Made by a program: the position numbers and the translations under genes. A DNA stretch of 64,000 nt from the NCBI GenBank assembly GCA_029238125.1, contig JAQWGQ010000002.1:30068-94067 (forward strand), written 5' to 3'. The DNA comes from Flavobacteriaceae bacterium (lineage in GTDB: Bacteria > Bacteroidota > Bacteroidia > Flavobacteriales > Flavobacteriaceae). The notes beneath the pieces were generated by a model. That model saw nothing but the letters and a program-made list of their open reading frames with translations, was not told where the DNA came from and ran no database searches. The first letter of the stretch is position 1. Each line of letters opens with the position of its first letter. This document shows positions 11,964 through 20,636 of the stretch, piece by piece.

Positions 11964-12389
11964 ATGAATATTATACGTAAAACATCCCCTTGGTTTCCTT
12001 CCTTATTTGACGAGTTTTTCACACGTGATTTTGGGATTGACTTGGCACCGAGAACACATCAAACCCCTGCAGTAAATATCACAGAAAAAGAGAATGCTTT
12101 TGATTTGGTACTCGTTGCGCCAGGTAAGGAGAAAAAAGACTTTGATGTGGAGTTGGAAGAAGATACCTTAACCATTTCAACCACTGATGAAAATAAAATA
12201 GAGAATGACCATACGCAGTTTACGCGTAGAGAGTTTGACTATGCATCTTTTACACGCAGTTTTCGGATTCCTGAAACAATTGACACAAAAAACATCAAAG
12301 CCAATTACAAAAACGGCTTACTTTCCATCGTTCTACCCAAACGAAAAGAAGCGATTCCAGAACCCAAAAAGCAAATCGAAATTCGCTAA
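11964..12389 (+). CDS. Small heat-shock protein, Hsp20/alpha-crystallin family
   Basis: This is an ATP-independent holdase chaperone of the cytosol. After a hydrophobic N-terminal arm (SPWFPSLFDEFF) comes the alpha-crystallin domain, residues about 30-125, with PAVNITEKENAF, FTRSFRIPETID and the KNGLLSIVLPK beta-9 segment. The basic tail ends in KKQIEIR; the Ile-x-Ile there is the usual oligomer contact. The length of 141 aa is normal. The 106-bp upstream region holds a TGAATATTCA palindrome at 11905-11914 and a spaced TGTCAT/ATGACA pair, possible stress-control sites, but no exact -7 box. Confidence 0.93.
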   Translation: MNIIRKTSPWFPSLFDEFFTRDFGIDLAPRTHQTPAVNITEKENAFDLVLVAPGKEKKDFDVELEEDTLTISTTDENKIENDHTQFTRREFDYASFTRSFRIPETIDTKNIKANYKNGLLSIVLPKRKEAIPEPKKQIEIR

Positions 12390-12393
12390 ATCA

Positions 12394-12420
12394 AAACCAG
12401 CCCACGGGCTGGTTTTTTTA
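12394..12420 (+). terminator. Rho-independent terminator after hsp20
   Basis: Stem AAAACCAGCC/GGCTGGTTTT with a CACG tetraloop, followed by a T tract. The A-run on the other side means it could also end minus-strand transcription of the convergent bactofilin-like gene, whose stop codon lies at 12418-12420. Confidence 0.85.
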
Positions 12421-12999
12421 TTTTACGAGTTGTGATTTTTTCTCAGATGAAGTTGAATTTTCTCCATTTGTGAGGATTTGTTTGACCTTTGGTTTTACGA
12501 CCTTCTTTTGTTGCGTAAACTCATGACTAATCAAATCATCAGGATTCGTTTTGCGAGCAAATACATATTCATAGAAGGTTTCTCTTATCGTTGTTAGTAG
12601 AACATCTTTAGATAGTCCAACTTCAGTTGTCACATCGTTTAAAAGGCCTCGGACTTTTTCAAGTATGCCTTTTTTGGGAATTTGCACGATGAAATTAGAA
12701 TTGGTTTCTGTTAAACTTGTAAAGGCAGAGGCATAAATTTTACCTTCGACAGATGACCCTTCATTCATGGTTACCCGTCCCGTACAAAACACATTTCCCT
12801 TTACTCTTCCGAAAAGCATCAAGTTCTCACAAATAATATCTCCAGTAACTGCTGACGCCTTGTCAACAATCACCTTGTTTTTTGTCAGTATTGTGCCATG
12901 AAAGGCACATTCTAGCCGAATTGATTTGATATAACCCTCAACATAACTGTCTTTGGGGATAAGAATAGGAGCTTTACTGTTTTTGCTATTGTTGTTCAT
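12418..12999 (-). CDS. Bactofilin-like (polymer-forming cytoskeletal) protein
   Basis: From the ATG at 12999 the protein is about 193 aa. Residues 15-100 show the regular short beta repeats of the bactofilin (DUF583) beta-helix: LIPKDSYVEGYIKS, ECAFHGTILTKNKV, SAVTGDIICENLML, GRVKGNVFCTGRV, SSVEGKIYAS. Bactofilins self-assemble into filaments at the membrane. The C-terminal third is an unusual extension (residues about 115-193), charged and lysine-rich, with no family I recognise. The gene is a minus-strand neighbour of uvrB but probably has its own promoter. Confidence 0.65.
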   Translation of the reverse strand: MNNNSKNSKAPILIPKDSYVEGYIKSIRLECAFHGTILTKNKVIVDKASAVTGDIICENLMLFGRVKGNVFCTGRVTMNEGSSVEGKIYASAFTSLTETNSNFIVQIPKKGILEKVRGLLNDVTTEVGLSKDVLLTTIRETFYEYVFARKTNPDDLISHEFTQQKKVVKPKVKQILTNGENSTSSEKKSQLVK

Positions 13000-13025
13000 A
13001 ATTATAAGATTTGGTAAAAAGCAAT

Positions 13026-13033
13026 CAAATATA
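13026..13033 (-). promoter_or_regulatory. -7 box for the bactofilin-like gene
   Basis: The minus strand reads TATATTTG, an exact TAnnTTTG match, 26 bases upstream of the ATG at 12999. Just upstream (13037-13069) is an A/T-only inverted repeat (TTTTTTTGTTG/CAACAAAAAAA) after the uvrB stop, which may act as a weak uvrB terminator. Confidence 0.4.
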
Positions 13034-13079
13034 TACATTTTTTTGTTGATTGTTATTTCAACAAAAAAATCTAGCTATT

Positions 13080-15068
13080 CTATATTTTATTTTTCAGATG
13101 GTCTTGATAGCTTTTCATTCGATCTCGAAGTCGTGCGGCTTCAACAAAATCAAGCTCTTTTGCAGCGGTTTCCATGGCTTTTCGAGTCTCGCGGATGAGC
13201 TTTTGAATCCGATCTGCGGTCAGATATTCCATGTCTGGCTCTGCAGCGTGCTGGATTTCTTCTGGTTTTTCAGCTTGATAGCCAAAGACTTGATCAACGG
13301 CTTTATTTAGTGGCGTAGGTGTGATGCCATGTTTTTCGTTAAAAGCGAGTTGTTTTTCCCGACGATAGTTGGTCTCATCCATTGTTTTTTGCATGCTCTT
13401 GGTAATGGTATCCGCATACATAATGGCTTTTCCATTCAAATGTCTGGCAGCTCGGCCTACGGTTTGGGTGAGTGAGCGTGCAGATCGTAGAAACCCTTCT
13501 TTATCTGCATCAATTATCGCAACTAAGGAGACTTCTGGCAAGTCTAATCCCTCACGAAGTAAATTGACTCCGATAAGAACATCAAACAATCCGCGGCGTA
13601 AGTCTTGCATGATTTCGACGCGTTCCAACGTATCAATATCACTGTGGATATAACGACATCGAATCGAAATCCGCGATAGGTATTTGGTGAGTTCTTCCGC
13701 CATGCGCTTGGTCAGTGTTGTGACCAAAACTCGCTCATCTGCCTCAGCCCGAATTTGGATTTCTTCGACCAAATCATCAATTTGGTTTTGACTAGGCCTG
13801 ACTTCAATGATCGGGTCAAGTAGCCCTGTTGGACGAATGATCTGTTCGACATACACTCCCTCTGTTTGTTCCAATTCATAGTCAGCGGGCGTTGCGCTCA
13901 CATAAATCACCTGGTTTTGAAGGGTTTCAAACTCTTCATACTTCAAAGGGCGGTTGTCCATAGCGGCAGGGAGTCGAAAGCCATATTCTACCAGATTTTC
14001 TTTTCGACTTCGATCTCCGCCATACATGGCATGCACCTGCGAAAGGGTCACATGGCTTTCGTCAACGACCATCAAATAATCATCTGGAAAGTAATCCAAC
14101 AAACAAAACGGACGTGTTCCGGGAGCGCGGCCATCGATATATCGAGAATAATTTTCGATACCCGAGCAATAGCCCAATTCCCGAATCATCTCCAAGTCAA
14201 AGTTGGTTCGCTCCTCTAATCTCGTGGCTTCCAAATGCTTTCCGATTTCTTTAAAATACCCTACTTGTGCGACCAAATCATCTTGAATTTGATGAATGGC
14301 ATTTTGCAATACGTCGGGTGAAGTCACAAACATATTCGCAGGATAAATTGTGAGTTTATCAAACTTTTCTTTGATGCTATTGTTGATTGGATCAAAGCAT
14401 TCAATCGCTTCAATTTCATCGCCAAAAAAATGAATTTTAAATGCATGATCGGCATAACTCGGAAAAATATCTACAATATCTCCCTTGACGCGAAAGGTTC
14501 CATGCAAAAAATCGGCAGTCGTTCGGGCATAAAGACTTTGCACGAGCCGATGTAAAAATGCAGTTCTCGCAATGACTTGTCCCACTTCAACCCCGATGAC
14601 GTTTTTTCGAAATTCAATCGGATTGCCAATTCCATATAAGCAAGAAACAGATGCAACGACCAATACATCCCGTCGACCAGAAAGGAGAGAAGAAGTCGTG
14701 CTCAGTCTGAGCTTTTCGATTTCTTCATTGATCGACAAGTCCTTTTCGATATAGGTTCCTGTTGTTGGAATATAGGCCTCTGGCTGATAATAGTCGTAGT
14801 AGGACACAAAATACTCAACTGCATTTTCTGGAAAAAACTGCTTAAACTCCGCATACAACTGCGCAGCGAGAGTTTTGTTGTGCGCTAGAACCAAGGTGGG
14901 GCGTTGCACCTTTTCGATCACATTGGCAACCGTAAAAGTCTTTCCTGAACCAGTAACTCCCAACAAAGTTTGAAATCGATCACGACTTTCCAATCCCTCC
15001 ACGAGCTGTCGAATGGCCTCTGGTTGATCCCCCGTTGGCTTAAAATCAGAAACAATGTGAAACTTCAT
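13080..15068 (-). CDS. uvrB: Excinuclease ABC subunit B
   Basis: UvrB is the damage-verifying helicase-like subunit of nucleotide excision repair and works with UvrA and UvrC. It starts MKFHIVSDFKPTGDQPEAI, with the Walker A motif LLGVTGSGKTFTVANV, the beta-hairpin region YYDYYQPEAYIP, the DESH Walker B box and the helicase motifs YVSATPADYE and QTVGRAARHLNGKAI. It ends with a C-terminal UVR domain (MEYLTADRIQKLI to LRDRMKSYQDHL) that contacts UvrC. The 662-aa length is typical. The ATG at 15068 is chosen because it follows a -7 box by six bases; the upstream in-frame start has no support. Confidence 0.97.
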   Translation of the reverse strand: MKFHIVSDFKPTGDQPEAIRQLVEGLESRDRFQTLLGVTGSGKTFTVANVIEKVQRPTLVLAHNKTLAAQLYAEFKQFFPENAVEYFVSYYDYYQPEAYIPTTGTYIEKDLSINEEIEKLRLSTTSSLLSGRRDVLVVASVSCLYGIGNPIEFRKNVIGVEVGQVIARTAFLHRLVQSLYARTTADFLHGTFRVKGDIVDIFPSYADHAFKIHFFGDEIEAIECFDPINNSIKEKFDKLTIYPANMFVTSPDVLQNAIHQIQDDLVAQVGYFKEIGKHLEATRLEERTNFDLEMIRELGYCSGIENYSRYIDGRAPGTRPFCLLDYFPDDYLMVVDESHVTLSQVHAMYGGDRSRKENLVEYGFRLPAAMDNRPLKYEEFETLQNQVIYVSATPADYELEQTEGVYVEQIIRPTGLLDPIIEVRPSQNQIDDLVEEIQIRAEADERVLVTTLTKRMAEELTKYLSRISIRCRYIHSDIDTLERVEIMQDLRRGLFDVLIGVNLLREGLDLPEVSLVAIIDADKEGFLRSARSLTQTVGRAARHLNGKAIMYADTITKSMQKTMDETNYRREKQLAFNEKHGITPTPLNKAVDQVFGYQAEKPEEIQHAAEPDMEYLTADRIQKLIRETRKAMETAAKELDFVEAARLRDRMKSYQDHLKNKI

Positions 15069-15074
15069 AGCAAA

Positions 15075-15105
15075 CAAAAATACCACAAATTCAAGCACTG
15101 CTCAA
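15075..15105 (-). promoter_or_regulatory. Promoter of uvrB
   Basis: On the minus strand, TTG (15105-15103), 20 nt, then TATTTTTG (15082-15075). The -7 box ends six bases before the uvrB ATG, so little or no leader is expected. It faces the promoter of the 15149 gene in an 80-bp divergent intergenic region. Confidence 0.55.
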
Positions 15106-15111
15106 TTCATA

Positions 15112-15144
15112 TTGTTTTAGATTGCGCAAAAGCCATTACTTTTG
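15112..15144 (+). promoter_or_regulatory. Promoter of the 15149 gene
   Basis: TTG at 15112-15114, 22 nt, then TACTTTTG at 15137-15144, four bases before the ATG at 15149. It is divergent from the uvrB promoter. Confidence 0.5.
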
Positions 15145-15148
15145 TGAA

Positions 15149-16216
15149 ATGGCGAATAATGACAAATTGATCACAACCAAAAAGCCGAGCTATCGGATTA
15201 GTCCGTTTTTGGGCGATTACCTCACACATTATAACCGAACGGTCACTTTCCCAATCTTCTACCAAGACTTGATGCGTTTTTCTGGTTCTGTCGCTGTGAT
15301 GGACAAAAACGATGACGATTCCCTATGGGTTCGTGTTTTTTACAATGATAATGAACGCGATGAAATCGAAGACAACCTAAAGCGCATCTATACCCTTTTG
15401 CTCTCCGATGGAAGCACTGACGTATTGCGATTTTTAAATGTGGATACCGTTGATTATTGCACTTTTGGAAATTCGAAACCATTTCGAATTAAGATTCGAA
15501 ACATTTTGAACGATAACTTCACCTACTTCTACGTGAAAAAGGCAGATGCTTCTCGCGCCTATGGTTTGGAGTTTGAGCATATGCTTTCGCCATATAATCT
15601 CAATTTTTTGGTTTGTAAAGACACTTTGGTGGAAGAACATATCGCAGGGATTCCAGGCGATGAATTTATCAAGGACTACCTACCCAAATGTTCACAAAGC
15701 GAGAAGAGTCAAATTGCCAAACAGTTTGTGAAGTTCAACGAACGATGCATGATTCGTTTGTTAGGCGACATGCGTTCCTATAACTATGTGATTGTCCCCA
15801 CTCACGATTTTGATCAGGTCGTTTATAAAATCCGTGCAATCGATTTTGACCAGCAGTCTTATGAAGCCAAGTTAAAAGTCTATCGTCCACAATTTTTTAA
15901 GGAAAACTTCCCAATGGTCGAATTGGTTCGTGCACATCTGGATAAACATGCGGTCAATCAATACAAAATTGAAGAACGAGCCATTATCGCTAAGCGCATA
16001 CTCAGCTCCGAAAGTCGCCTTACCCAATTAATGAAGTGCATGCTAAAAGATGAACTCTCAACACCTGAGAATGTCCAACAGTTAAAGTCTGAAATCTATG
16101 AGTATATTCCAGATAAAAACTTTAAAAACAGTTTTAATATGGGCGGAATTGTACGTGCTGCTTTTGAATTTGTAAAGCGAAACTATGAAAACCACGAAAT
16201 GCTCAGAGAAAACTAG
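15149..16216 (+). CDS. Conserved protein of unknown function beside uvrB
   Basis: The protein has 355 aa and no signal peptide or membrane segment. I know of similar uncharacterised proteins in Bacteroidota but no assigned function. Visible features are an N-terminal SYRISPFLGDYLTHYNRTVTFP segment (read as separate motifs), a central acidic DDDSLWVRVFYNDNERDEIEDN region, and a DMRSYNYVIVP to RAIDFDQQSYEAK stretch whose IDFDQ resembles a kinase-like metal-binding motif, though this is weak. The ATG at 15149 is chosen because it lies four bases after a -7 box. The stop codon sits inside a CTAG shared with the convergent gene. Confidence 0.75.
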   Translation: MANNDKLITTKKPSYRISPFLGDYLTHYNRTVTFPIFYQDLMRFSGSVAVMDKNDDDSLWVRVFYNDNERDEIEDNLKRIYTLLLSDGSTDVLRFLNVDTVDYCTFGNSKPFRIKIRNILNDNFTYFYVKKADASRAYGLEFEHMLSPYNLNFLVCKDTLVEEHIAGIPGDEFIKDYLPKCSQSEKSQIAKQFVKFNERCMIRLLGDMRSYNYVIVPTHDFDQVVYKIRAIDFDQQSYEAKLKVYRPQFFKENFPMVELVRAHLDKHAVNQYKIEERAIIAKRILSSESRLTQLMKCMLKDELSTPENVQQLKSEIYEYIPDKNFKNSFNMGGIVRAAFEFVKRNYENHEMLREN

Positions 16217-16704
16217 TACCACTCATCATCTGGATAGCCATTATCCTCCCAACTTTCATTATCCAATTCAGACGATTCTTCACCAGCTTTTTCATATTGT
16301 TTGGGTGGTGCCTCATCGGGGACAATTCCATGGCTAAATACAAGGTGCGGGTAACTCACGCCAGAGATAGATTCTGCTTCTTCAACACAGGTTACAAAAA
16401 AGGTCCACATGTTTAAAAAGTCATAGATATAGAGTGCTGTTTTCTGCTCTTCTGTAAAAATATCGTGAAGGGCGGTTTGCTCCATCAATCGAGATGGCTC
16501 TTCAAACATATCCGTTAGTGCAATGGCTTCTCCCTGATTCCACTCGTCATCGGTGACATAAAAGGTGGCCATTTCATGACCATTCAAACCAAAAGACTGA
16601 ATAATGGCATTGTGTAAGTCTTCAAAAGTAGTGCTACTCTCAAGTTCCAAGTCTCTGAAAATATCTTCTTCTGCGTCTAAAACAATTCTAAATCTATAGA
16701 TCAT
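16213..16704 (-). CDS. pRiA4b ORF-3-like (IS1096 TnpR-like) domain protein
   Basis: The 163-aa protein starts MIYRFRIVLDAEEDIFRDLEL and continues with FEDLHNAIIQSFGL, HEMATFYV and LYIYDFLNMWTFFVTC. These match the plasmid pRiA4b ORF-3-like fold, where the YDFGDxW-type segment is replaced here by YDFLNMW. The C-terminus is very acidic. The family's function is unknown despite the transposon-derived name, and nothing else here suggests a transposon. The stop codon is shared with the convergent gene through a CTAG at 16213-16216. The start overlaps the end of the COX15 gene by 11 bases, so translation is probably coupled. Confidence 0.75.
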   Translation of the reverse strand: MIYRFRIVLDAEEDIFRDLELESSTTFEDLHNAIIQSFGLNGHEMATFYVTDDEWNQGEAIALTDMFEEPSRLMEQTALHDIFTEEQKTALYIYDFLNMWTFFVTCVEEAESISGVSYPHLVFSHGIVPDEAPPKQYEKAGEESSELDNESWEDNGYPDDEWY

Positions 16705-17716
16705 ATGGTTTAATTTTTATACGAAATAACCAGTACAATTGTGCACTGAACAACAGGGTTGCAATGAGTAAATGAAGGGGTTGTGTTCCCCAAGGAAAAT
16801 CAACATAGTACATCAAAATGCCAAGTGCGATTTCTGCAAGGATACACCCAATGATAAATTGAATATATTTTTGTGCCAAGCCCTCTTTTTTTACCTGTTT
16901 ATAAATCCAAATAGTCAGCACCACAACAACGAGCGACAAAGAACGGTGTACGTAAAAAGAGATTTCAGGCCGGTCGAGCCACAGCTGCGGAGCATTAGAT
17001 CCTGCTTGTTTGATTTGGTAATCGATAAACTGGCGTACGTCAACCCCGAGCCCAAATTGTATAAGCGTCAAAGCAAAGGACCCGACAATCAGCATCAGTA
17101 AGGGTTTAGATGGCTGCTGAATTTGTTTCCCATGACTTTTTGAACGCACAAAAAGCAATACGCTGACGATCAGTAGCGCCATGATCATATGTAGGGAGAT
17201 TTTGTTTGGAAGCAAGTTCGAGTCAACGACGGTTTTCCCCAACCACGCTTGTACACCCATTCCAACCACTGCAAAAAACGAAAAGAGGGATAGTAAGGGC
17301 TGCTTTCGAATCCACCAAAGACTGCGAATAAACAAACCGAGTACAATCAACCCAGAAATCGCGCCAAGCAAACGATTGATAAATTCAACCCAAGTATGTG
17401 TCGCGTCAAAAGTTGTGTAATCGTGTTTGGTATATGCCTCCCAATTTTGCAAGTCGATAACTTCACCACTTTCGAAAGTTTGGGTTGCCACCTGCAAGGT
17501 GTTATCCAGAATAATCACATTTCCCTTTTCATAGTTTCTGCTAGGTTGCCAGTCGAGTTGACTGCGTTCAGTAGGGGGGATGAGGTAGCCAAAACATTTT
17601 GGCCAGTCTGGACAGCCCATACCACTACCTGTCATTCGCACCACTGCGCCTGCAAGGATGACTAAATAAACGGACAATAATGCCCATGTTGACCAGGAAA
17701 ATACTGGTTTATTCAT
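16694..17716 (-). CDS. ctaA: Heme A synthase, COX15/CtaA family
   Basis: This inner-membrane enzyme oxidises heme O to heme A for cytochrome c oxidase. The first helix leads into GAVVRMTGSGMGCPDWPKCFG, the signature of the family (written here across two motifs). Histidines that could ligate heme are visible in the helices HTWVEFINRLLG, ISLHMIMALL, YVHRSLSL and QPLHLLIATL. About eight membrane segments are seen in 340 aa. It lies in a tight minus-strand cluster, overlapping the CCA-adding-type gene by 8 bases and the pRiA4b-like gene by 11. Confidence 0.93.
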   Translation of the reverse strand: MNKPVFSWSTWALLSVYLVILAGAVVRMTGSGMGCPDWPKCFGYLIPPTERSQLDWQPSRNYEKGNVIILDNTLQVATQTFESGEVIDLQNWEAYTKHDYTTFDATHTWVEFINRLLGAISGLIVLGLFIRSLWWIRKQPLLSLFSFFAVVGMGVQAWLGKTVVDSNLLPNKISLHMIMALLIVSVLLFVRSKSHGKQIQQPSKPLLMLIVGSFALTLIQFGLGVDVRQFIDYQIKQAGSNAPQLWLDRPEISFYVHRSLSLVVVVLTIWIYKQVKKEGLAQKYIQFIIGCILAEIALGILMYYVDFPWGTQPLHLLIATLLFSAQLYWLFRIKIKPYDL

Positions 17717-19151
17717 TTGTGTTTTGTGTTGGTTTTAAGCCGAGCTCTTTTGCCTTTTTCAACATCATTGCATGAGCAGCTTGATATTCATTTGGAATTT
17801 CACCATCGAGTATGGCCTCTTTGATATATTCTTTAATCAATCCAATTTCACGACAAGGACCAACCCCAAAAGTTTTCATAATTTCATCTCCATTAACAGG
17901 GGGTTGAAAATTTCGAATTCGATCTTTTTCTTCGACGTCTATAATTTTTTGACGTACAATTTTAAAGTTGTTGTGATAGGTTTCAAACCGTCGCGGATTT
18001 TTGGTCGTAATATCGGCCTCGCACAATATCAATAAATCATCGATCAGTTCTCCAGCATCAAAGACCAAGCGCCGCACAGCTGCATCAGTCACAATTTCTT
18101 CCGAAATCACAATGGGGCGAGAGCTCATAAAGACGAGTTTTTGTACGTATTTCATCTTTTCATTAAGGGGCATTTTGAGTCGCTTAAAGAGCTTATATAC
18201 CATCTTGGCGCCAACAAATTCGTGACCGTGGAAAGTCCAACCTACTTTATGATTAAACTTTTTTGTGGGTGCTTTTCCAATATCATGAAGTAAAGCAGCC
18301 CATCGCAACCACAGGTTGTTGGTGGTTTGGCAAATGTTGTCAACTACTTCAAAAGTGTGATAAAAGTTGTCTTTATGCCGTTGACCCTCTACTTCTTCAA
18401 TTCCTTTTAATGAGCAGAGTTCAGGAAAGATGTGTTGGAGTAAGTCGAGTTTATCCAAAAGTAAAAATCCCTTAGAAGGTTTTTGCGTTAATAAAATTTT
18501 ATGAATTTCCTCAACGATCCGCTCCTGTGATAGGATTTTAATACGTTCAGCCATTATTCGGATGGACTTCATTGTTGAGGGGTCAATTGTAAAATTGAGT
18601 TGTGCAGCAAAACGAACAGCTCGAAGCATACGAAGTGGATCGTCAGAGAACGTTTGTGCAGCGGTCAATGGGGTTTTTAAAATCTTTCCGTCTATATCTT
18701 CAAGTCCACCAAATGGGTCAATCAATGTTCCAAACTCCTTTGGATTTAGGGCAAACGCCAAGGCATTGACAGTAAAGTCTCTCCGTTTTTGATCATCTTC
18801 CAAGCTGCCGGTTTCCACGACTGGATTTCGACTGTTTTTTTGATAGCTCTCTTTTCGAGCACCCACAAACTCAAGCTCATAAGAACCAACACGCACCATC
18901 GCTGTTCCATAGTTTTTATAAATGCTTACTTTTCCGCTATTGGGAAATTGGTCAGCAACCGCTTTGGCCAATTCGATGCCGCTGCCTTCACAAACGATGT
19001 CGATATCCTTGGATTGGTTGCGTTGCAACAAGGCATCTCGAACACAACCCCCTATGGCAAAAGCACGGGTTTCCATTTGTTCAGCGATTTCCCCAATGGT
19101 AGTGAACATTGGGTCTGAAAATGCTTGTTGCAAAGTTGTGTTTGTTGTCAA
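17709..19151 (-). CDS. CCA tRNA nucleotidyltransferase / poly(A) polymerase family with HD domain
   Basis: The enzyme probably adds or repairs the 3'-CCA of tRNAs. The head domain has AIGGCVRDALL and the catalytic aspartates in SKDIDIV; an RRDFTVNALAF motif follows near residue 135. The HD domain has AALLHDIGKAPTKKF near residue 290. The length of 480 aa fits the Bacteroidota form. The start appears to be a TTG that overlaps the TGA of tsaC (TTGA); the next ATG, at 19109, would remove residues that usually align in the family. CCA-adding, A-adding and poly(A)-polymerase activities cannot be told apart here. Confidence 0.88.
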   Translation of the reverse strand: MTTNTTLQQAFSDPMFTTIGEIAEQMETRAFAIGGCVRDALLQRNQSKDIDIVCEGSGIELAKAVADQFPNSGKVSIYKNYGTAMVRVGSYELEFVGARKESYQKNSRNPVVETGSLEDDQKRRDFTVNALAFALNPKEFGTLIDPFGGLEDIDGKILKTPLTAAQTFSDDPLRMLRAVRFAAQLNFTIDPSTMKSIRIMAERIKILSQERIVEEIHKILLTQKPSKGFLLLDKLDLLQHIFPELCSLKGIEEVEGQRHKDNFYHTFEVVDNICQTTNNLWLRWAALLHDIGKAPTKKFNHKVGWTFHGHEFVGAKMVYKLFKRLKMPLNEKMKYVQKLVFMSSRPIVISEEIVTDAAVRRLVFDAGELIDDLLILCEADITTKNPRRFETYHNNFKIVRQKIIDVEEKDRIRNFQPPVNGDEIMKTFGVGPCREIGLIKEYIKEAILDGEIPNEYQAAHAMMLKKAKELGLKPTQNTNE

Positions 19152-19702
19152 GGGCGTATTGTTTTAGTTTTCCCGTCAATTGTCAACTGTATAATCCTTG
19201 AGGGCTTGACTGGATAAGTATCTGATTTCAAAGGTACAACATAGTCAACTTGCTCCAAAATACGACGATCTATCTGGCTTTCATTTTCGGGGATGGGCTC
19301 ACCACTGATGTTGGCCGAGGTAGCAATGATGGGTTTACCAAATGATTTGACCAGATCCAGTGCAAATCCGCTTTTCGGAATTCGAAAAGCCATCGACCCA
19401 TCTTCCGCCGTGGCAATAGGGGCAATCCCTTTTGCCTTGGGATATACAATGGTAGTGGGCGAACGATTTCCTTTTAATATCTCGTGCACCGACTGTGGAA
19501 TGGACTCGACATAAGTTGCCAGCATCTCCATATCTGCAACCAAAGCGATCAGAGATTTATTTTGCGGTCTGTTTTTGATTAAAAAAACCGTGTTAACGGC
19601 ATCTTGATTTGTCGCATCACAACCAAGTCCTAAAACCGTATCAGAGGGAAACAAAACGACCCCCGATCGACCCAATGCGTCCAAACTGTTTTGAAGTACC
19701 AT
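19148..19702 (-). CDS. tsaC: L-threonylcarbamoyladenylate synthase (YrdC/Sua5 family)
   Basis: It makes threonylcarbamoyl-AMP from threonine, bicarbonate and ATP for the t6A37 modification of ANN-decoding tRNAs. Seen are the PSDTVLGLGCDATN motif near residue 20, KNRPQNKSLIALVAD, a PTTIVYP segment and SANISGEPIP near residue 130. The length of 184 aa corresponds to a YrdC domain alone, without the Sua5 extension. It is followed by the CCA-adding-type enzyme with a 4-base overlap, so two tRNA-processing genes are coupled. Confidence 0.92.
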   Translation of the reverse strand: MVLQNSLDALGRSGVVLFPSDTVLGLGCDATNQDAVNTVFLIKNRPQNKSLIALVADMEMLATYVESIPQSVHEILKGNRSPTTIVYPKAKGIAPIATAEDGSMAFRIPKSGFALDLVKSFGKPIIATSANISGEPIPENESQIDRRILEQVDYVVPLKSDTYPVKPSRIIQLTIDGKTKTIRP

Positions 19703-19732
19703 AAAACTGTTTAGGTGATCAAATTCGTGTGC

Positions 19733-20548
19733 TTAAGCAGATACATCATAGGTTCGCAAGGCATCGTTAAGCGAAGTCTTTTTGTCTGTACTTTCTTTCC
19801 GTTTTCCAATAATCAGCGCGCATGGCACTTGGAAATCTCCTGCAGAAAACGATTTGGTGTAACTCCCAGGGATAACAACGGAGCGCGCTGGCACAATACC
19901 TTTGGACTCGATGGGCTGATCACCTGTAACGTCGATAATTTTGGTCGATGCAGTGAGTACCACATTTGCACCGAGAACAGCTTCTGTTTCTACTCGAATG
20001 CCTTCAACTACGATGCAACGAGAGCCGATAAAAGCATTGTCCTCAATAATGACGGGTGCAGCTTGAAGAGGTTCCAATACCCCACCTATACCTACACCAC
20101 CACTTAAATGGACGTTTTTGCCGATTTGTGCACAGCTTCCAACCGTTGCCCAAGTGTCAACCATGGTGCCCTTGTCGACATAGGCCCCGATATTGACGTA
20201 ACTCGGCATCAGGATCGTGCCCGGTGAGATGTATGCGCCATGGCGAGCGACTGCATGGGGAACAACTCGAATTCCTTTTTCTTTATATCCTGTTTTTAAT
20301 GGGATTTTGTCATGAAATTCCAATGGCCCCGCTTGCAAGGTTTCCATACCTTGAATGGGGAAGTACAATACGACCGCTTTTTTTACCCACTCGTTGACTT
20401 GCCAGCCGTCAGATGTTGGTTCGGCAACGCGGAGTTCCCCTTTATCGAGTTGACCGATCACCGAGCGAATCACTTCTTGTACGTTTTTATCGGCTAATAA
20501 TGCACGGTCTTCCCATGCTTTCTCAATGGTATTTTGAAATTGACTCAT
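19733..20548 (-). CDS. dapD: 2,3,4,5-tetrahydropyridine-2,6-dicarboxylate N-succinyltransferase
   Basis: DapD succinylates tetrahydrodipicolinate in the succinylase branch of diaminopimelate/lysine synthesis. The N-terminal helical domain is followed by a left-handed parallel beta-helix of hexapeptide repeats (GAYISPGTILMPSYVNIGAY, KNVHLSGGVGIGG, APVIIEDNAFIGSRCIVVEG). The length of 271 aa is normal. The predicted use of the succinylase route matches lysA elsewhere in the window. Confidence 0.96.
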   Translation of the reverse strand: MSQFQNTIEKAWEDRALLADKNVQEVIRSVIGQLDKGELRVAEPTSDGWQVNEWVKKAVVLYFPIQGMETLQAGPLEFHDKIPLKTGYKEKGIRVVPHAVARHGAYISPGTILMPSYVNIGAYVDKGTMVDTWATVGSCAQIGKNVHLSGGVGIGGVLEPLQAAPVIIEDNAFIGSRCIVVEGIRVETEAVLGANVVLTASTKIIDVTGDQPIESKGIVPARSVVIPGSYTKSFSAGDFQVPCALIIGKRKESTDKKTSLNDALRTYDVSA

Positions 20549-20564
20549 CTTGCAATTTTTTTTT

Positions 20565-20572
20565 CAAAGATA
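20565..20572 (-). promoter_or_regulatory. -7 box for dapD
   Basis: The minus strand reads TATCTTTG, an exact TAnnTTTG match, 16 bases upstream of the dapD ATG. It faces the ruvX promoter in an 88-bp divergent region. Confidence 0.4.
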
Positions 20573-20623
20573 ACTTCATTTTATCAAAAAAAAGAGCAGT
20601 TCATAAAATCGATACAATAAGTG

Positions 20624-20631
20624 TATTTTTG
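20624..20631 (+). promoter_or_regulatory. -7 box (TATTTTTG) for ruvX
   Basis: Exact -7 consensus ending five bases before the ruvX ATG at 20637, so the ruvX-def-mazG transcript should have almost no leader. No -33 TTG is visible. Confidence 0.45.
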
Positions 20632-20636
20632 CATCA

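Noticed and set aside
13037..13069. A strong terminator between uvrB and the bactofilin-like gene
   Set aside because: The inverted repeat is almost all A and T, with a loop of similar size to the stable part of the stem; it may be incidental in A+T-rich DNA.
16213..16704. A transposon resolvase
   Set aside because: The pRiA4b ORF-3/IS1096 name is historical. There is no recombinase catalytic motif, transposase or inverted repeat nearby.
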